In this document: positions 1 through 8,153 of the stretch, in pieces
Layout of the letters: every line of letters begins with the position of its first letter
Numbering within the stretch: position 1 is the stretch's first letter
Made by a program: the position numbers and the translations under genes
NCBI GenBank assembly: GCA_903856295.1
Contig: CAIOBP010000141.1
Coordinates: 1 to 64,000 of the forward strand
Length of the DNA: 64,000 nt
Origin: an uncultured Rhodospirillales bacterium
GTDB lineage: Bacteria > Pseudomonadota > Alphaproteobacteria > Azospirillales > Azospirillaceae
Direction: 5' to 3'
Notes under the pieces: generated by a model
The model's input: the letters and a program-made list of their open reading frames with translations, nothing else
Told to the model about the DNA's origin: nothing
The model's database searches: none

Positions 1-137
1 CGCTTGGTTTCAGCATTGCTCGCAGAGGTCGATGAGGACTGGATGACTGGTAAGATATACATAAATCTGGCGGCGTAACTACCCGCCTCGAATCAAGTCG
101 TCTTCTGCGCGAATTTACAGAAAAAAACTTGCACGGC
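1..137 (+). mobile_element. 3' end of an IS256-family (Mutator-type) insertion sequence: transposase C-terminus (1-78) plus terminal non-coding end
   Basis: Frame 1 reads RLVSALLAEVDEDWMTGKIYINLAA*, resembling IS256-type transposase C-termini. It is followed by a short 'gaatttacagaaaaaaacttgcac' tail typical of such IS ends, then an abrupt HD-GYP coding fragment. Confidence 0.65.
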
Positions 138-421
138 CATATCCCGACCGGCTTTCCGGCGAAGATATCCCGATCATCGCTCGCATCTTCGCCATCGTTG
201 ACGTGTTCGACGCCCTGACATCGCGCCGCCCGTACAAGGAGCCATGCCCGTATGAAGAGACCATGGCTTATATCGTCGCCCAAAAGGGAATGCACTTCGA
301 TCCGAGGTTGGTCGAGGCGTTCATGGAAATATCCAGGATGCTTTATAACAGTTTCGCCAACCGCGAAGACGATACGATCGTTAAGAAGTCCAATGATATC
401 CTGAATGAATACTATTCATGA
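138..421 (+). pseudogene. C-terminal fragment of an HD-GYP domain phosphodiesterase/response regulator, N-terminus lost
   Basis: In-frame PYPDRLSGEDIPIIARIFAIVDVFDALTSRRPYKEPCPYEETMAYIVAQKGMHFDPRLVEAFMEI matches the GYP half of HD-GYP domains; the HD half is missing upstream. Confidence 0.75.
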
Positions 422-450
422 ACAACGATGATGTAGCCGCGTGATGGCTT

Positions 451-680
451 CGACAGCCAATCACCCCTGTCCGAGTTCTCTGAGACGCCCCCTCTGCTCC
501 GCCCACAGCGCCGGCCAGGGCTTCATGAAGTCGACGAGTCCGACGCCCTTGGGCAACCGCCCGTCGAGGATGGTTTCGATGATGTCGGGGGCGAGCAGGG
601 TCATCCTATCCGTATTACGGTGCCGGCGGGCCTCGCCCATCTGTTCGACCAGCGCCTTTATGTGAATGTGATCGGCCTAT
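451..680 (-). pseudogene. C-terminal remnant of a site-specific (large serine type) recombinase
   Basis: Reverse frame HIHIKALVEQMGEARRHRNTDRMTLLAPDIIETILDGRLPKGVGLVDFMKPWPALWAEQRGRLRELGQG*; the LAPDIIETILDGR..P segment resembles alphaproteobacterial recombinase C-termini. No intact upstream domain. Confidence 0.45.
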
Positions 681-778
681 TCGATCGGTTCACCCTTGGG
701 CACCCTCTCGGCGTAGCCGTCCGTTCAACTACACCGACGGTTCGAACCGTGTGCCCTTCGGATGGCGGATGAACCCTC

Positions 779-1090
779 GAAACCCCGCCAACTCACCGAC
801 TGATTCGATCCCGGTTGGCGCCGGATACCGAGGGAACCTTCGAATCGTAATGTTGATGGCGCCCGCTAACTATTTGAAATCACGATAATAAAAAACTATA
901 CCAACTTGGCAGTCGGTTAGTTCCTCCAGAGAAAGAGGGCATAGAGAGAGCAAAAATGGGCGAAAATGGCCCAAAATCAGGCCTAGCCGGTTAGCAGAAC
1001 CAGCCCCTTAACCGTTTGAACTATTGGGATTTTCTAGGAGACTCCCCCTCGGGGAGAAAGTCTATACTATGAATACTGGCGGAGGGAGGG
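779..1090. repeat. Direct repeat copy 1 (~312 bp) ending in a 14-bp tRNA-Ser 3' fragment (att-like)
   Basis: Near-identical to 7105-7416 at constant offset 6326 with a few substitutions and no indels; ends with tggcggagggaggg, the 3' end of tRNA-Ser at 7403-7416. Confidence 0.9.
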
Positions 1091-1319
1091 CTGCTGGCGC
1101 TAAAACATTCGGACGAATGCACGGAAAATGCCGTTCAAATTTTCGAATCCCCATCGCTATGGGCAGGGAATTCGAACTCTCCAAATAATGCTGTGATTTC
1201 AACGCCCCGGCTTTTCTCCTGGTTTAACAATCTTGATCTGTGTAAATTGTAATTTTCTGACAACAACACCGCCACCCGGAGGAAACTTCGAACTTTCTCA
1301 GAATTTGCCGTTCTCAAGC

Positions 1320-1344
1320 TTTCTCGAGACTCAAGCTCGAGAAA
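1320..1344 (-). terminator. Perfect 9-bp hairpin just downstream of the Rpn-like gene
   Basis: TTTCTCGAG-actcaag-CTCGAGAAA, about 10 nt past the stop of the minus-strand CDS at 1355. Confidence 0.5.
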
Positions 1345-1354
1345 TGGCGGTCAA

Positions 1355-2362
1355 TCAATGCGGCAAGTCCGACCCAAAAATGTCCGTGAGACTCTTGGCA
1401 TCAAGAATACGGTCAAGCCACTCGTCAAGCTGGTCGCCATTAGCGGCTTGAATGCGAGATTCGACGCTCGATGGAATTGTACTGAATTTGCGCCGAAGCT
1501 GACGGTGGAGTGTCTCGGCCTTGCCCTTAGTTTCGCCTTCGGCTAAGCTATCTGCCTTAATTTTCCGGGTCCAGTCCTGCATGCGCGTTGCCAACATGGT
1601 TCTTACCTCCAGCATGTCCTCGGGAATGGAAACCACCGCTCCCTGATCCTTTAAGCCCACTGCCGCCTGCTGCACGACCTCGGTGAAAAGATATTGCAGC
1701 GTGTCGTAATCCGGGTGCCGTCGGAACCAAGCGACCACCTCGTCGATCAGGCCGAGCAGTTCACCCGGTTCATGGCAATGCTCCAGACGGAACAGCAGTG
1801 CCGCCAGACTTTCCCGCCGAGCCAACTCATCCTTGGGAAAGGCACTCTCGTCCAGGAGATAATAGCGGACTTTCGGCTGCCAATGCCAGAGCGACGACTC
1901 TTTCGGCAAGGCGATCAAGCGGGTGGTGTCGGTGGGGGCGTTCCAGGGCTGGTCGCCGTTGTAGAGGACGATCGGCAGAACGGGCGGCAGACAGTGTTGG
2001 CTCTTGAGCTTGTGCTCCCGGATGATCTGCTGCCAGAGCAGGCCGACATAGACCTGCATGCGAACGGGCATCCATCGGTCAATCTTGGATTGAAACTCCA
2101 GCAAGATGTAGAGATAGATGTCTGTGCCATCGTGGGTCGGCAAGCGCCAGATCACGTCGCCATCGCGTCGTTTGCCCCGCCGCGCGTGAAATTTGGCAGG
2201 GACCATTTCCATGCGGCTGAAGTCGATGCCAGCCGCCATGGCCTCGGGCACGAACTCGCGCACCAGCCCTTCGACCATGAGCGGGTGCGAGAAGAGTCTG
2301 TGGTACAACGAGTCAAAATCGGCCATCAGAGCTTTCCGGGGACCAGACGGTAAAACCATCAT
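1355..2362 (-). CDS. Rpn/YhgA-like PD-(D/E)XK nuclease / putative transposase with C-terminal DUF4351-like segment
   Basis: MADFDSLYHRLFSHPLMVEGLVREFVPE...DIYLYILLEFQSKIDRWMPVRMQVYVGLLWQ is characteristic; C-terminus LRRKFSTIPSSVESRIQAANGDQLDEWLDRILDAKSLTDIF resembles DUF4351. Confidence 0.88.
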   Translation of the reverse strand: MMVLPSGPRKALMADFDSLYHRLFSHPLMVEGLVREFVPEAMAAGIDFSRMEMVPAKFHARRGKRRDGDVIWRLPTHDGTDIYLYILLEFQSKIDRWMPVRMQVYVGLLWQQIIREHKLKSQHCLPPVLPIVLYNGDQPWNAPTDTTRLIALPKESSLWHWQPKVRYYLLDESAFPKDELARRESLAALLFRLEHCHEPGELLGLIDEVVAWFRRHPDYDTLQYLFTEVVQQAAVGLKDQGAVVSIPEDMLEVRTMLATRMQDWTRKIKADSLAEGETKGKAETLHRQLRRKFSTIPSSVESRIQAANGDQLDEWLDRILDAKSLTDIFGSDLPH

Positions 2363-2408
2363 AGCAGTCCATGCCGGTCCATGTCACCAAGGGGAGCGTT
2401 CGAGCGGA

Positions 2409-2615
2409 TTATGCGCTCAGACGCTCCCAAAATCTTCTGTCGTTCAAGGTTGGAACGGATATCGTGACCATCTCGTACGGAAGCAGATCATTAACCAGCC
2501 TTGCATGTAATTGTTGTCCACTTGATTCGAATACTGCCGACACAGAATAAGTCTTCGCCTTGTAGGCGCGACCTATTCTGCGGAAGCGGTCTCCGATTTT
2601 TATCGTTACTGGCAC
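2409..2615 (-). CDS. small hypothetical protein (68 aa)
   Basis: MPVTIKIGDRFRRIGRAYKAKTYSVSAVFESSGQQLHARLVNDLLPYEMVTISVPTLNDRRFWERLSA; plausible compact fold in an AT-richer segment. Confidence 0.5.
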   Translation of the reverse strand: MPVTIKIGDRFRRIGRAYKAKTYSVSAVFESSGQQLHARLVNDLLPYEMVTISVPTLNDRRFWERLSA

Positions 2616-2678
2616 GGTGCCTCGGAACTAAACAATGGCAACGTCTACAACTGTACGGATTAAGCTTCTTTGTTCTGA

Positions 2679-3365
2679 TCAGAACTTTCCTTTTTCAATA
2701 CGAAACACGTCTGGCTTTGTCGGATTTGCGATGTAGGACAGCCTGAGCATCGCCTTCTTGAACTCGACCGGTTTGTCCTTGCTGGCCTTCTTTTCATCGA
2801 CGGGATCGACGATTGGCACCAACTGCAAAACAACCATGCGACCTTTGGCGTCGGCACCACGGAACACCAGGACAGTACCGTCCGGCAGGCCCTGGTTCAC
2901 GGCGACGCTGTCCTTGGCGTAGCTGCCCTTGTCCAGAAAATAGGCCGCCAGCGCGTTGGTGGTAGGCACGACCTGCTTGGCATCGACACCGCCGGCGTCG
3001 CCCCAGACGACGTTGACCTGGATCAACTTGGCGGTGGTTGCCCCGAAGATGTAGGAAACTGTCGCTGGCGGCGAGTCGGGGACCAGCGTCTTGCCGGGCA
3101 CGATGAGAACGGCCGTGCGCTCGGTGTCGTTCACCGCTCTGGCGGGTTCGTCGACGCTGAAATCGGCCTTGATCGCCTTTTTCACCTCGGCCTCGGTCAT
3201 GCCGAAATGGGCCGAACGATAACCGTCGATGGTTGCCGGTTCAGCGGCCTGTGCTGGGTCGCCGCCAACCGACGACGCCGGCTTTCCACTTTCTGCAAAG
3301 GCTATCGACAACCCGAGAATAGCCACCGCCGAAACAGCAATAGCCACGGACAACTTCTTCATCAT
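2679..3365 (-). CDS. hypothetical exported protein
   Basis: MMKKLSVAIAVSAVAILGLSIAFAES signal peptide followed by a ~200 aa acidic domain. Confidence 0.75.
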   Translation of the reverse strand: MMKKLSVAIAVSAVAILGLSIAFAESGKPASSVGGDPAQAAEPATIDGYRSAHFGMTEAEVKKAIKADFSVDEPARAVNDTERTAVLIVPGKTLVPDSPPATVSYIFGATTAKLIQVNVVWGDAGGVDAKQVVPTTNALAAYFLDKGSYAKDSVAVNQGLPDGTVLVFRGADAKGRMVVLQLVPIVDPVDEKKASKDKPVEFKKAMLRLSYIANPTKPDVFRIEKGKF

Positions 3366-4501
3366 GCTCTCCTGATAGCGAACAAGGGTAAGGGACGAGC
3401 CCAACGGAATAGACCGTGTTGGTCTATCCATTGAACGTAGCGGAGGTAATCGGGGACGCGGGAGAGGTGCCATTCCTCGGTCTTGGCCCGCAGCAGGTAG
3501 AGGCCGTTGAGGCCGAGCAACAGCAGGCAATGACGGAGGGCTTCGTCAGGGCCACCCTGGCTAAGGAAAGGGACCGAGATCAGCCACCACGTCAGATTCT
3601 TGGCGATGTAGGCTGGATGCTTGGTCCAGCGATAGGGGCCGTTGGTGATGATGCCGCGATGGGTGAGATTGGAAAACCGTGCGCCGAATATCACCGTCGC
3701 CCAGACATAGATCGCCACCAGCAGCAGGATCGCCCCGCCCCAGAGGCAGTATGCGACCGGAAAGTCCCACAGCCATTGGCCCCAAGGAGTGCCGCCGGAA
3801 TCGTAGGCGAGATACTGCCGTCCGAACAGCGACCAGAACGGCTCGTAGCAGACCAGCGCCGCCGCCCAGCCGAGCAGAGTCGGTTCGGCCGAGCGGATAT
3901 GGGTGTCGGCCAGGCGCAGGGTCGCGAGGTAGCCCATCGACACCAGAGCGACGTCGATGAAGTAGAGGAAGTCATAGAGAAAATCGAACCACGCCTTGAA
4001 TCCGGTCAACTGGCTGAAATCGTAAACGATGTATTTTCCGAGGCCGGCACACATCGAAGTGAACATCAACGGCAGAAAGAAGCCCTTGATCAGCCAGCCG
4101 AGCAGATGCTGGCCAAGCATCCGGGTATCCACCGCATGCCATTGCAGCAGCACCGCCATGCCCATGTGCCAGAGGCCATCGCGCGGCTCCGGCATATGGC
4201 GGTCAATCAGATAAATGTAGGGCAGCCCGAGAAACAACAGCGGCGGCACCACGGCCCACAGCATCTGATAATAGCGAATATAATAACTGCCGTGATACTC
4301 GGGAAACAGCCAGTAGAGCAGCGCCACGAAGCCCAGGCTCCCCAGAAGGCCGACGTATTTGACCAGAGCGCGGTTCCAGGACGGATCGTTGTGTGCGAAA
4401 TCCATCCCGGTCGATGGTCTCAGATGGACCCGTTGCCAGCCGAGGTCGACGAGGAAAATCCCTCCCGCCGTGACCGCCATCACGAACAGCGCCGAAAACA
4501 C
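3362..4501 (-). CDS. membrane protein with C-terminal isoprenylcysteine methyltransferase-like (ICMT/PEMT) domain
   Basis: Multiple TM segments and ITNGPYRWTKHPAYIAKNLTWWLISVPFL, typical of ICMT-like families. Confidence 0.75.
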   Translation of the reverse strand: MFSALFVMAVTAGGIFLVDLGWQRVHLRPSTGMDFAHNDPSWNRALVKYVGLLGSLGFVALLYWLFPEYHGSYYIRYYQMLWAVVPPLLFLGLPYIYLIDRHMPEPRDGLWHMGMAVLLQWHAVDTRMLGQHLLGWLIKGFFLPLMFTSMCAGLGKYIVYDFSQLTGFKAWFDFLYDFLYFIDVALVSMGYLATLRLADTHIRSAEPTLLGWAAALVCYEPFWSLFGRQYLAYDSGGTPWGQWLWDFPVAYCLWGGAILLLVAIYVWATVIFGARFSNLTHRGIITNGPYRWTKHPAYIAKNLTWWLISVPFLSQGGPDEALRHCLLLLGLNGLYLLRAKTEEWHLSRVPDYLRYVQWIDQHGLFRWARPLPLFAIRRA

Positions 4502-4618
4502 GACCTCGTCGCCGAACGGATGTGATGCCCGGAGGAGGGCGAGGGCGAGCAGGAGGGGGATGCGGCGGCGGGGGATTAGACGGTAAAATGCGCATGAACC
4601 TATGAACAGGCTTCATGA

Positions 4619-5512
4619 ATGTCCCGGAGCAACCTCAACGACCTCCTCGCCTTTTTGGCCGTGGCGCGAGAGCGCAGCTTCACCAAGGCGGCGGCGGCGC
4701 TCGGGGTGTCGCAGTCGGCGCTCAGCCACACCATTCGCGGCCTTGAGGCACGGTTGGGCCTGCGGCTTCTCACCCGCACCACCCGCAGCGTGGCGCCGAC
4801 CGATGCCGGCGAACGCCTGCTCCGCACCGTGGGACCGCGTTTCGACGAAATCGACGCCGAATTGGCGGCGCTCAGCGAACTGCGCGACAAGCCGGCGGGA
4901 ACCATCCGTGTCGTCAGCGGCGAGCACGCGGCGGACACCATCCTGTGGCCGGAGTTGGCGAAGGTGCTGCCGACCTATCCCGACATCAGCGTCGAGGTCA
5001 TTATCGATTACGGCCTGACCGACATTGTCGCCGAGCGATATGACGCCGGCATTCGCTTTGGCGAGCAGGTGGAGAAGGATATGATCGCCTTGCGCATCGG
5101 TCCGGACATGCGCATGGCCGTGGTCGGCGCCCCCACCCATTTCGCGACGCAGGCCAAGCCGATGGCACCGCAGGACCTGACCGGCCATGATTGCATCAAC
5201 ATGCGGCTGCCGACCTATGGCGGGTTCTACGCCTGGGAGTTCGAGAAGGGCGGCCGGGAATTACATGTACGGGTAAACGGGCGCGTAGCGTTCAACACCA
5301 TTCCGCAAATCCTCAAGGCCGCCCTGGCTGGTTTCGGCTTGGCCTACCTGCCGGAAGACCTCGTGCTGCCGTATTTGATCGAGGAACGGCTCATTCGCGT
5401 CCTTGAAGACTGGTGTCCGCTCTTTTCCGGCTATCATCTCTATTACCCCAGCCGCCGCCAGCCCACCCCGGCCTTCTCCGTGCTGGTGGAGGCGCTGCGT
5501 TACCGTGGCTGA
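4619..5512 (+). CDS. LysR-family transcriptional regulator
   Basis: N-terminal HTH LNDLLAFLAVARERSFTKAAAALGVSQSALSHTIRGLEARLGLRLLTRTTRSVAPTDAGERLL. Confidence 0.95.
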   Translation: MSRSNLNDLLAFLAVARERSFTKAAAALGVSQSALSHTIRGLEARLGLRLLTRTTRSVAPTDAGERLLRTVGPRFDEIDAELAALSELRDKPAGTIRVVSGEHAADTILWPELAKVLPTYPDISVEVIIDYGLTDIVAERYDAGIRFGEQVEKDMIALRIGPDMRMAVVGAPTHFATQAKPMAPQDLTGHDCINMRLPTYGGFYAWEFEKGGRELHVRVNGRVAFNTIPQILKAALAGFGLAYLPEDLVLPYLIEERLIRVLEDWCPLFSGYHLYYPSRRQPTPAFSVLVEALRYRG

Positions 5513-6477
5513 CGGCGCGATCCGAGTGCGGCCATGACGCCGGCTACCGCCACCACGCCCATGCCCAGAATGGTCAGGCCATCGGGCACATGGTCGAATA
5601 CGCTCCATCCGAGCAGGCCGGCCCAGAGCAGTTGCAAGTAATTGACCGGAGCCAGCAGGGACGCCGGGGCGTGTCGATAGGCGGCCGTGAAGAGGAAATG
5701 GCCCAGGCCAGCGGTTACTCCCAAGCTCAGAAACAGCGACACCTGCCACCACGTCGGCGCGTCTCCCACCCAATACCAGGGCAAGGAGGCCCCAAAGCAA
5801 ATCGATCCGACCAGCGCGGTATAAAACAGCAACGCGAGAGTGCTCTCCGTGCTCACCAGGACGCGCGACAGTAGGTGGTAGGCGATGGTTGCCACGACCG
5901 TACAAAGGACGCAGGCGACTCCGGTTGCATCCAGACCGCTGCCAGGCCGGACGATCAACAGCACCCCGGCGAATCCGATAGCTGTCGCGGCCCAGCCCAG
6001 CGCGCCGACGTGTTCGCGCAGGACTATACCGGCCATCAGCATCACCAGAATCGGCGCCAGAAAGACGATTGCCGTTGTCTCGGCCACCGGCATTCGTTGC
6101 AGGGCCAACCCGAAGAACAGCGACGCAACAGCCAGGCAACCGGCACGGACCAGGACGAGCCCGGTTCGGCGCGTCTGCACGAGCTGCCTGCCATGGGTCG
6201 GCGCAAGGATGATGATCATCAGCAGGCAATTCACGATGTAACGGATGGCCACGACAAGCGGTACATTGTACTGCATGGAAAGATATTTTGTGGTCGCGTC
6301 CATGCAGGCCAGAAAGAACAGCGCAGAGATGAACATCAGCATCCCTCGGAAGGGATGGCTGATCGATAATCCCTGATCGGCAGGCGGTTGCGGAGATCGC
6401 CTTGCGCTGCCTTCATGATTTGAAGATATGGCTGTCTGTTGCGGATTTTCCATCTTTACAATTAACTCATCCTGCAA
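5500..6477 (-). CDS. EamA/DMT-family transporter
   Basis: Ten TM-like segments in two EamA-like halves (VVAIRYIVNCLLM..., PVAETTAIVFLAPILVMLMAGIVLREHVG). Confidence 0.9.
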   Translation of the reverse strand: MQDELIVKMENPQQTAISSNHEGSARRSPQPPADQGLSISHPFRGMLMFISALFFLACMDATTKYLSMQYNVPLVVAIRYIVNCLLMIIILAPTHGRQLVQTRRTGLVLVRAGCLAVASLFFGLALQRMPVAETTAIVFLAPILVMLMAGIVLREHVGALGWAATAIGFAGVLLIVRPGSGLDATGVACVLCTVVATIAYHLLSRVLVSTESTLALLFYTALVGSICFGASLPWYWVGDAPTWWQVSLFLSLGVTAGLGHFLFTAAYRHAPASLLAPVNYLQLLWAGLLGWSVFDHVPDGLTILGMGVVAVAGVMAALGSRRQPR

Positions 6478-6627
6478 TCGTTCAGGATAAGAATTAGCAG
6501 GCCCGGGCGCATGCGATTAGATGATGATATTGGCATAGGCCCATGAGGTGCATTCATGAATGCACCGGAATGCCGATCTGGCACGACAACGGACAACGGC
6601 AACAAGCTGAATGACCCTCTATGCGCA

Positions 6628-6918
6628 TCAGCCGTCCTGGTCGGTTCCGCCGACAGCGGACTTCAGCGAGGCCCCCGGCCGGAACTTCGGCGCCTTCGAG
6701 GCTGGAATCGCGATTTCGGCACCTGTGCGAGGATTGCGGCCGACACGCGCCGCCTGCTCGACCACCTCGAAGCTGCCGAAGCCTGTGAAACGAATGTCGT
6801 CGCCCCTAGCCAGAGTCTCGGTGACCGTCCCGAGCACGGCGTCGACGACGCGCCCTGCTTCCGCCTGAGACAGGTTGGTCTTGACGGCAACGGCCGCAAC
6901 GAACTCACCCTTGTTCAT
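6628..6918 (-). CDS. HU-family DNA-binding protein
   Basis: MNKGEFVAAVAVKTNLSQAEAGRVVDAVLGTVTETLARGDDIRFTGFGSFEVVEQAARVGRNPRTGAEIAIPASKAPKFRPG. Confidence 0.95.
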   Translation of the reverse strand: MNKGEFVAAVAVKTNLSQAEAGRVVDAVLGTVTETLARGDDIRFTGFGSFEVVEQAARVGRNPRTGAEIAIPASKAPKFRPGASLKSAVGGTDQDG

Positions 6919-7104
6919 GGACAAACAGCCTTTCCGATCAAGTCGCGGCAGAGAGAGCGGCTCTATTACCACGGCTTGGGCGAGGCTATCCTGACAAATT
7001 TGCGCCGTAGCCACAAAAAGGGCGGCCAAGACCTCGCCATTGATGGTTTCTCCCGGTGCCCGCAGGTTCGTTTCCCTGGTGCCGCTGGTCACCGGAAAGT
7101 CCCG

Positions 7105-7416
7105 AAAACCCAGCCAACTCACCGACTGATTCGATTCCGGTTGGCGCCGGATACCGAGGGAACCTTCGAATCGTAATGTTGATGGCGTCCGCTAACTATT
7201 TGAAATCACGATAATAAAAAACTATACCAACTTGGCAGTCGGTTAGTTCCTCCAGAGAAAGAGGGCGTAGAGAGAGCAAAAATGGGCGAAAATGGCCCAA
7301 AATCAGGCCCGGCCGGTTAGCAAAACCAGCCCCTTAACCGTTTGAACTATTGGTATTTTCTAGGTGCCTCCCCCTCGGGGAGAAAGTCTATACTATGAAT
7401 ACTGGCGGAGGGAGGG
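7105..7416. repeat. Direct repeat copy 2 (~312 bp) overlapping the 3' end of tRNA-Ser
   Basis: Near-identical to 779-1090 (offset 6326); contains the intact tRNA 3' end. Confidence 0.9.
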
Positions 7417-7496
7417 GGATTCGAACCCCCGATAGAGGTTTAAGCCTCTATAACGGTTTAGCAAACCGCCGCCTTCAGCCGCTCGGCCATCCCTCC
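7403..7496 (-). tRNA. tRNA-Ser (anticodon GCU), CCA encoded
   Basis: Reverse complement GGAGGGATGGCCGAGCGGCTGAAGGCGGCGGTTTGCTAAACCGTTATAGAGGCTTAAACCTCTATCGGGGGTTCGAATCCCCCTCCCTCCGCCA: acceptor stem, long variable arm, GGTTCGAATCC T-loop. Confidence 0.96.
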
Positions 7497-7676
7497 AAGC
7501 CGGGCAGTTGACCTGAGGGGTCTGTGCTGCGCGGCTGCAAGGACTTTCTAGCGGTATATCGTGCCGACTGTCAATGCTGTGATCCGGGCATGCGGGGCTC
7601 CGAACTCGGGTTAACGGGGGGGTGCGGCTTGCGCTGGGCGTGATTCTCTGCGTTTCCCGGATTTGGAATGCCTGAT

Positions 7677-8000
7677 GCCGTTGAGCGCCTTGTCCCTGGG
7701 AGAACCGTCGCGCCTGCGTGCGCTGCATGAGCATTTTCGGTGATTGACGACCCGCGTGAGCCGTGCAAGGTGGTGCGCCCGTTGGCGGAGATGTTGCCTC
7801 TTGTGGTGTGCGGATGGTGCGCGGCACGATCGCCGATTGTGCAGACGACGAGCGCATTGTGGCCTGGGGCGAGGCGCATCTGCCGTTTCTCCGCGAGATT
7901 CTGCCTGATCGCCCTGGCGTTCCGGGCGGCCGATGGCTGATCTTGCTGATGAACCGAATCGAGCCCCGGTCGCTCCTCTTCCGCGAACGTCGTCATCATA
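7677..8000 (+). pseudogene. degenerate ISAs1-family transposase N-terminal fragment (frameshifted)
   Basis: Split across frames: ...LRALHEHF / FSVIDDPREPCKVVRPLAEMLPLVVCG / GTIADCADDERIVAWGEAHLPFLREILPDRPGVPGGRWLILLMNRIEP, matching the conserved N-terminal region of ISAs1/DDE_Tnp_1-associated transposases. Confidence 0.75.
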
Positions 8001-8153
8001 CTTTATAGACAGTGAGCAACCGGCGGCGGCGATCACATCGCGGCGGGGGTGCGACGGCTTTTGACTTGCGAGGCGGTTGCGCCCATTATGGGGCCGTCGG
8101 CCGGTCGGGGCCGGCGCCGGTTGATGTGCGTGCGGGTGGGGTTTGGCTTTCTG

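Noticed and set aside
7393-7857. 154-aa minus-strand ORF over the tRNA-Ser gene
   Set aside because: Spurious tRNA read-through translation of the kind often misannotated at tRNA-Ser.
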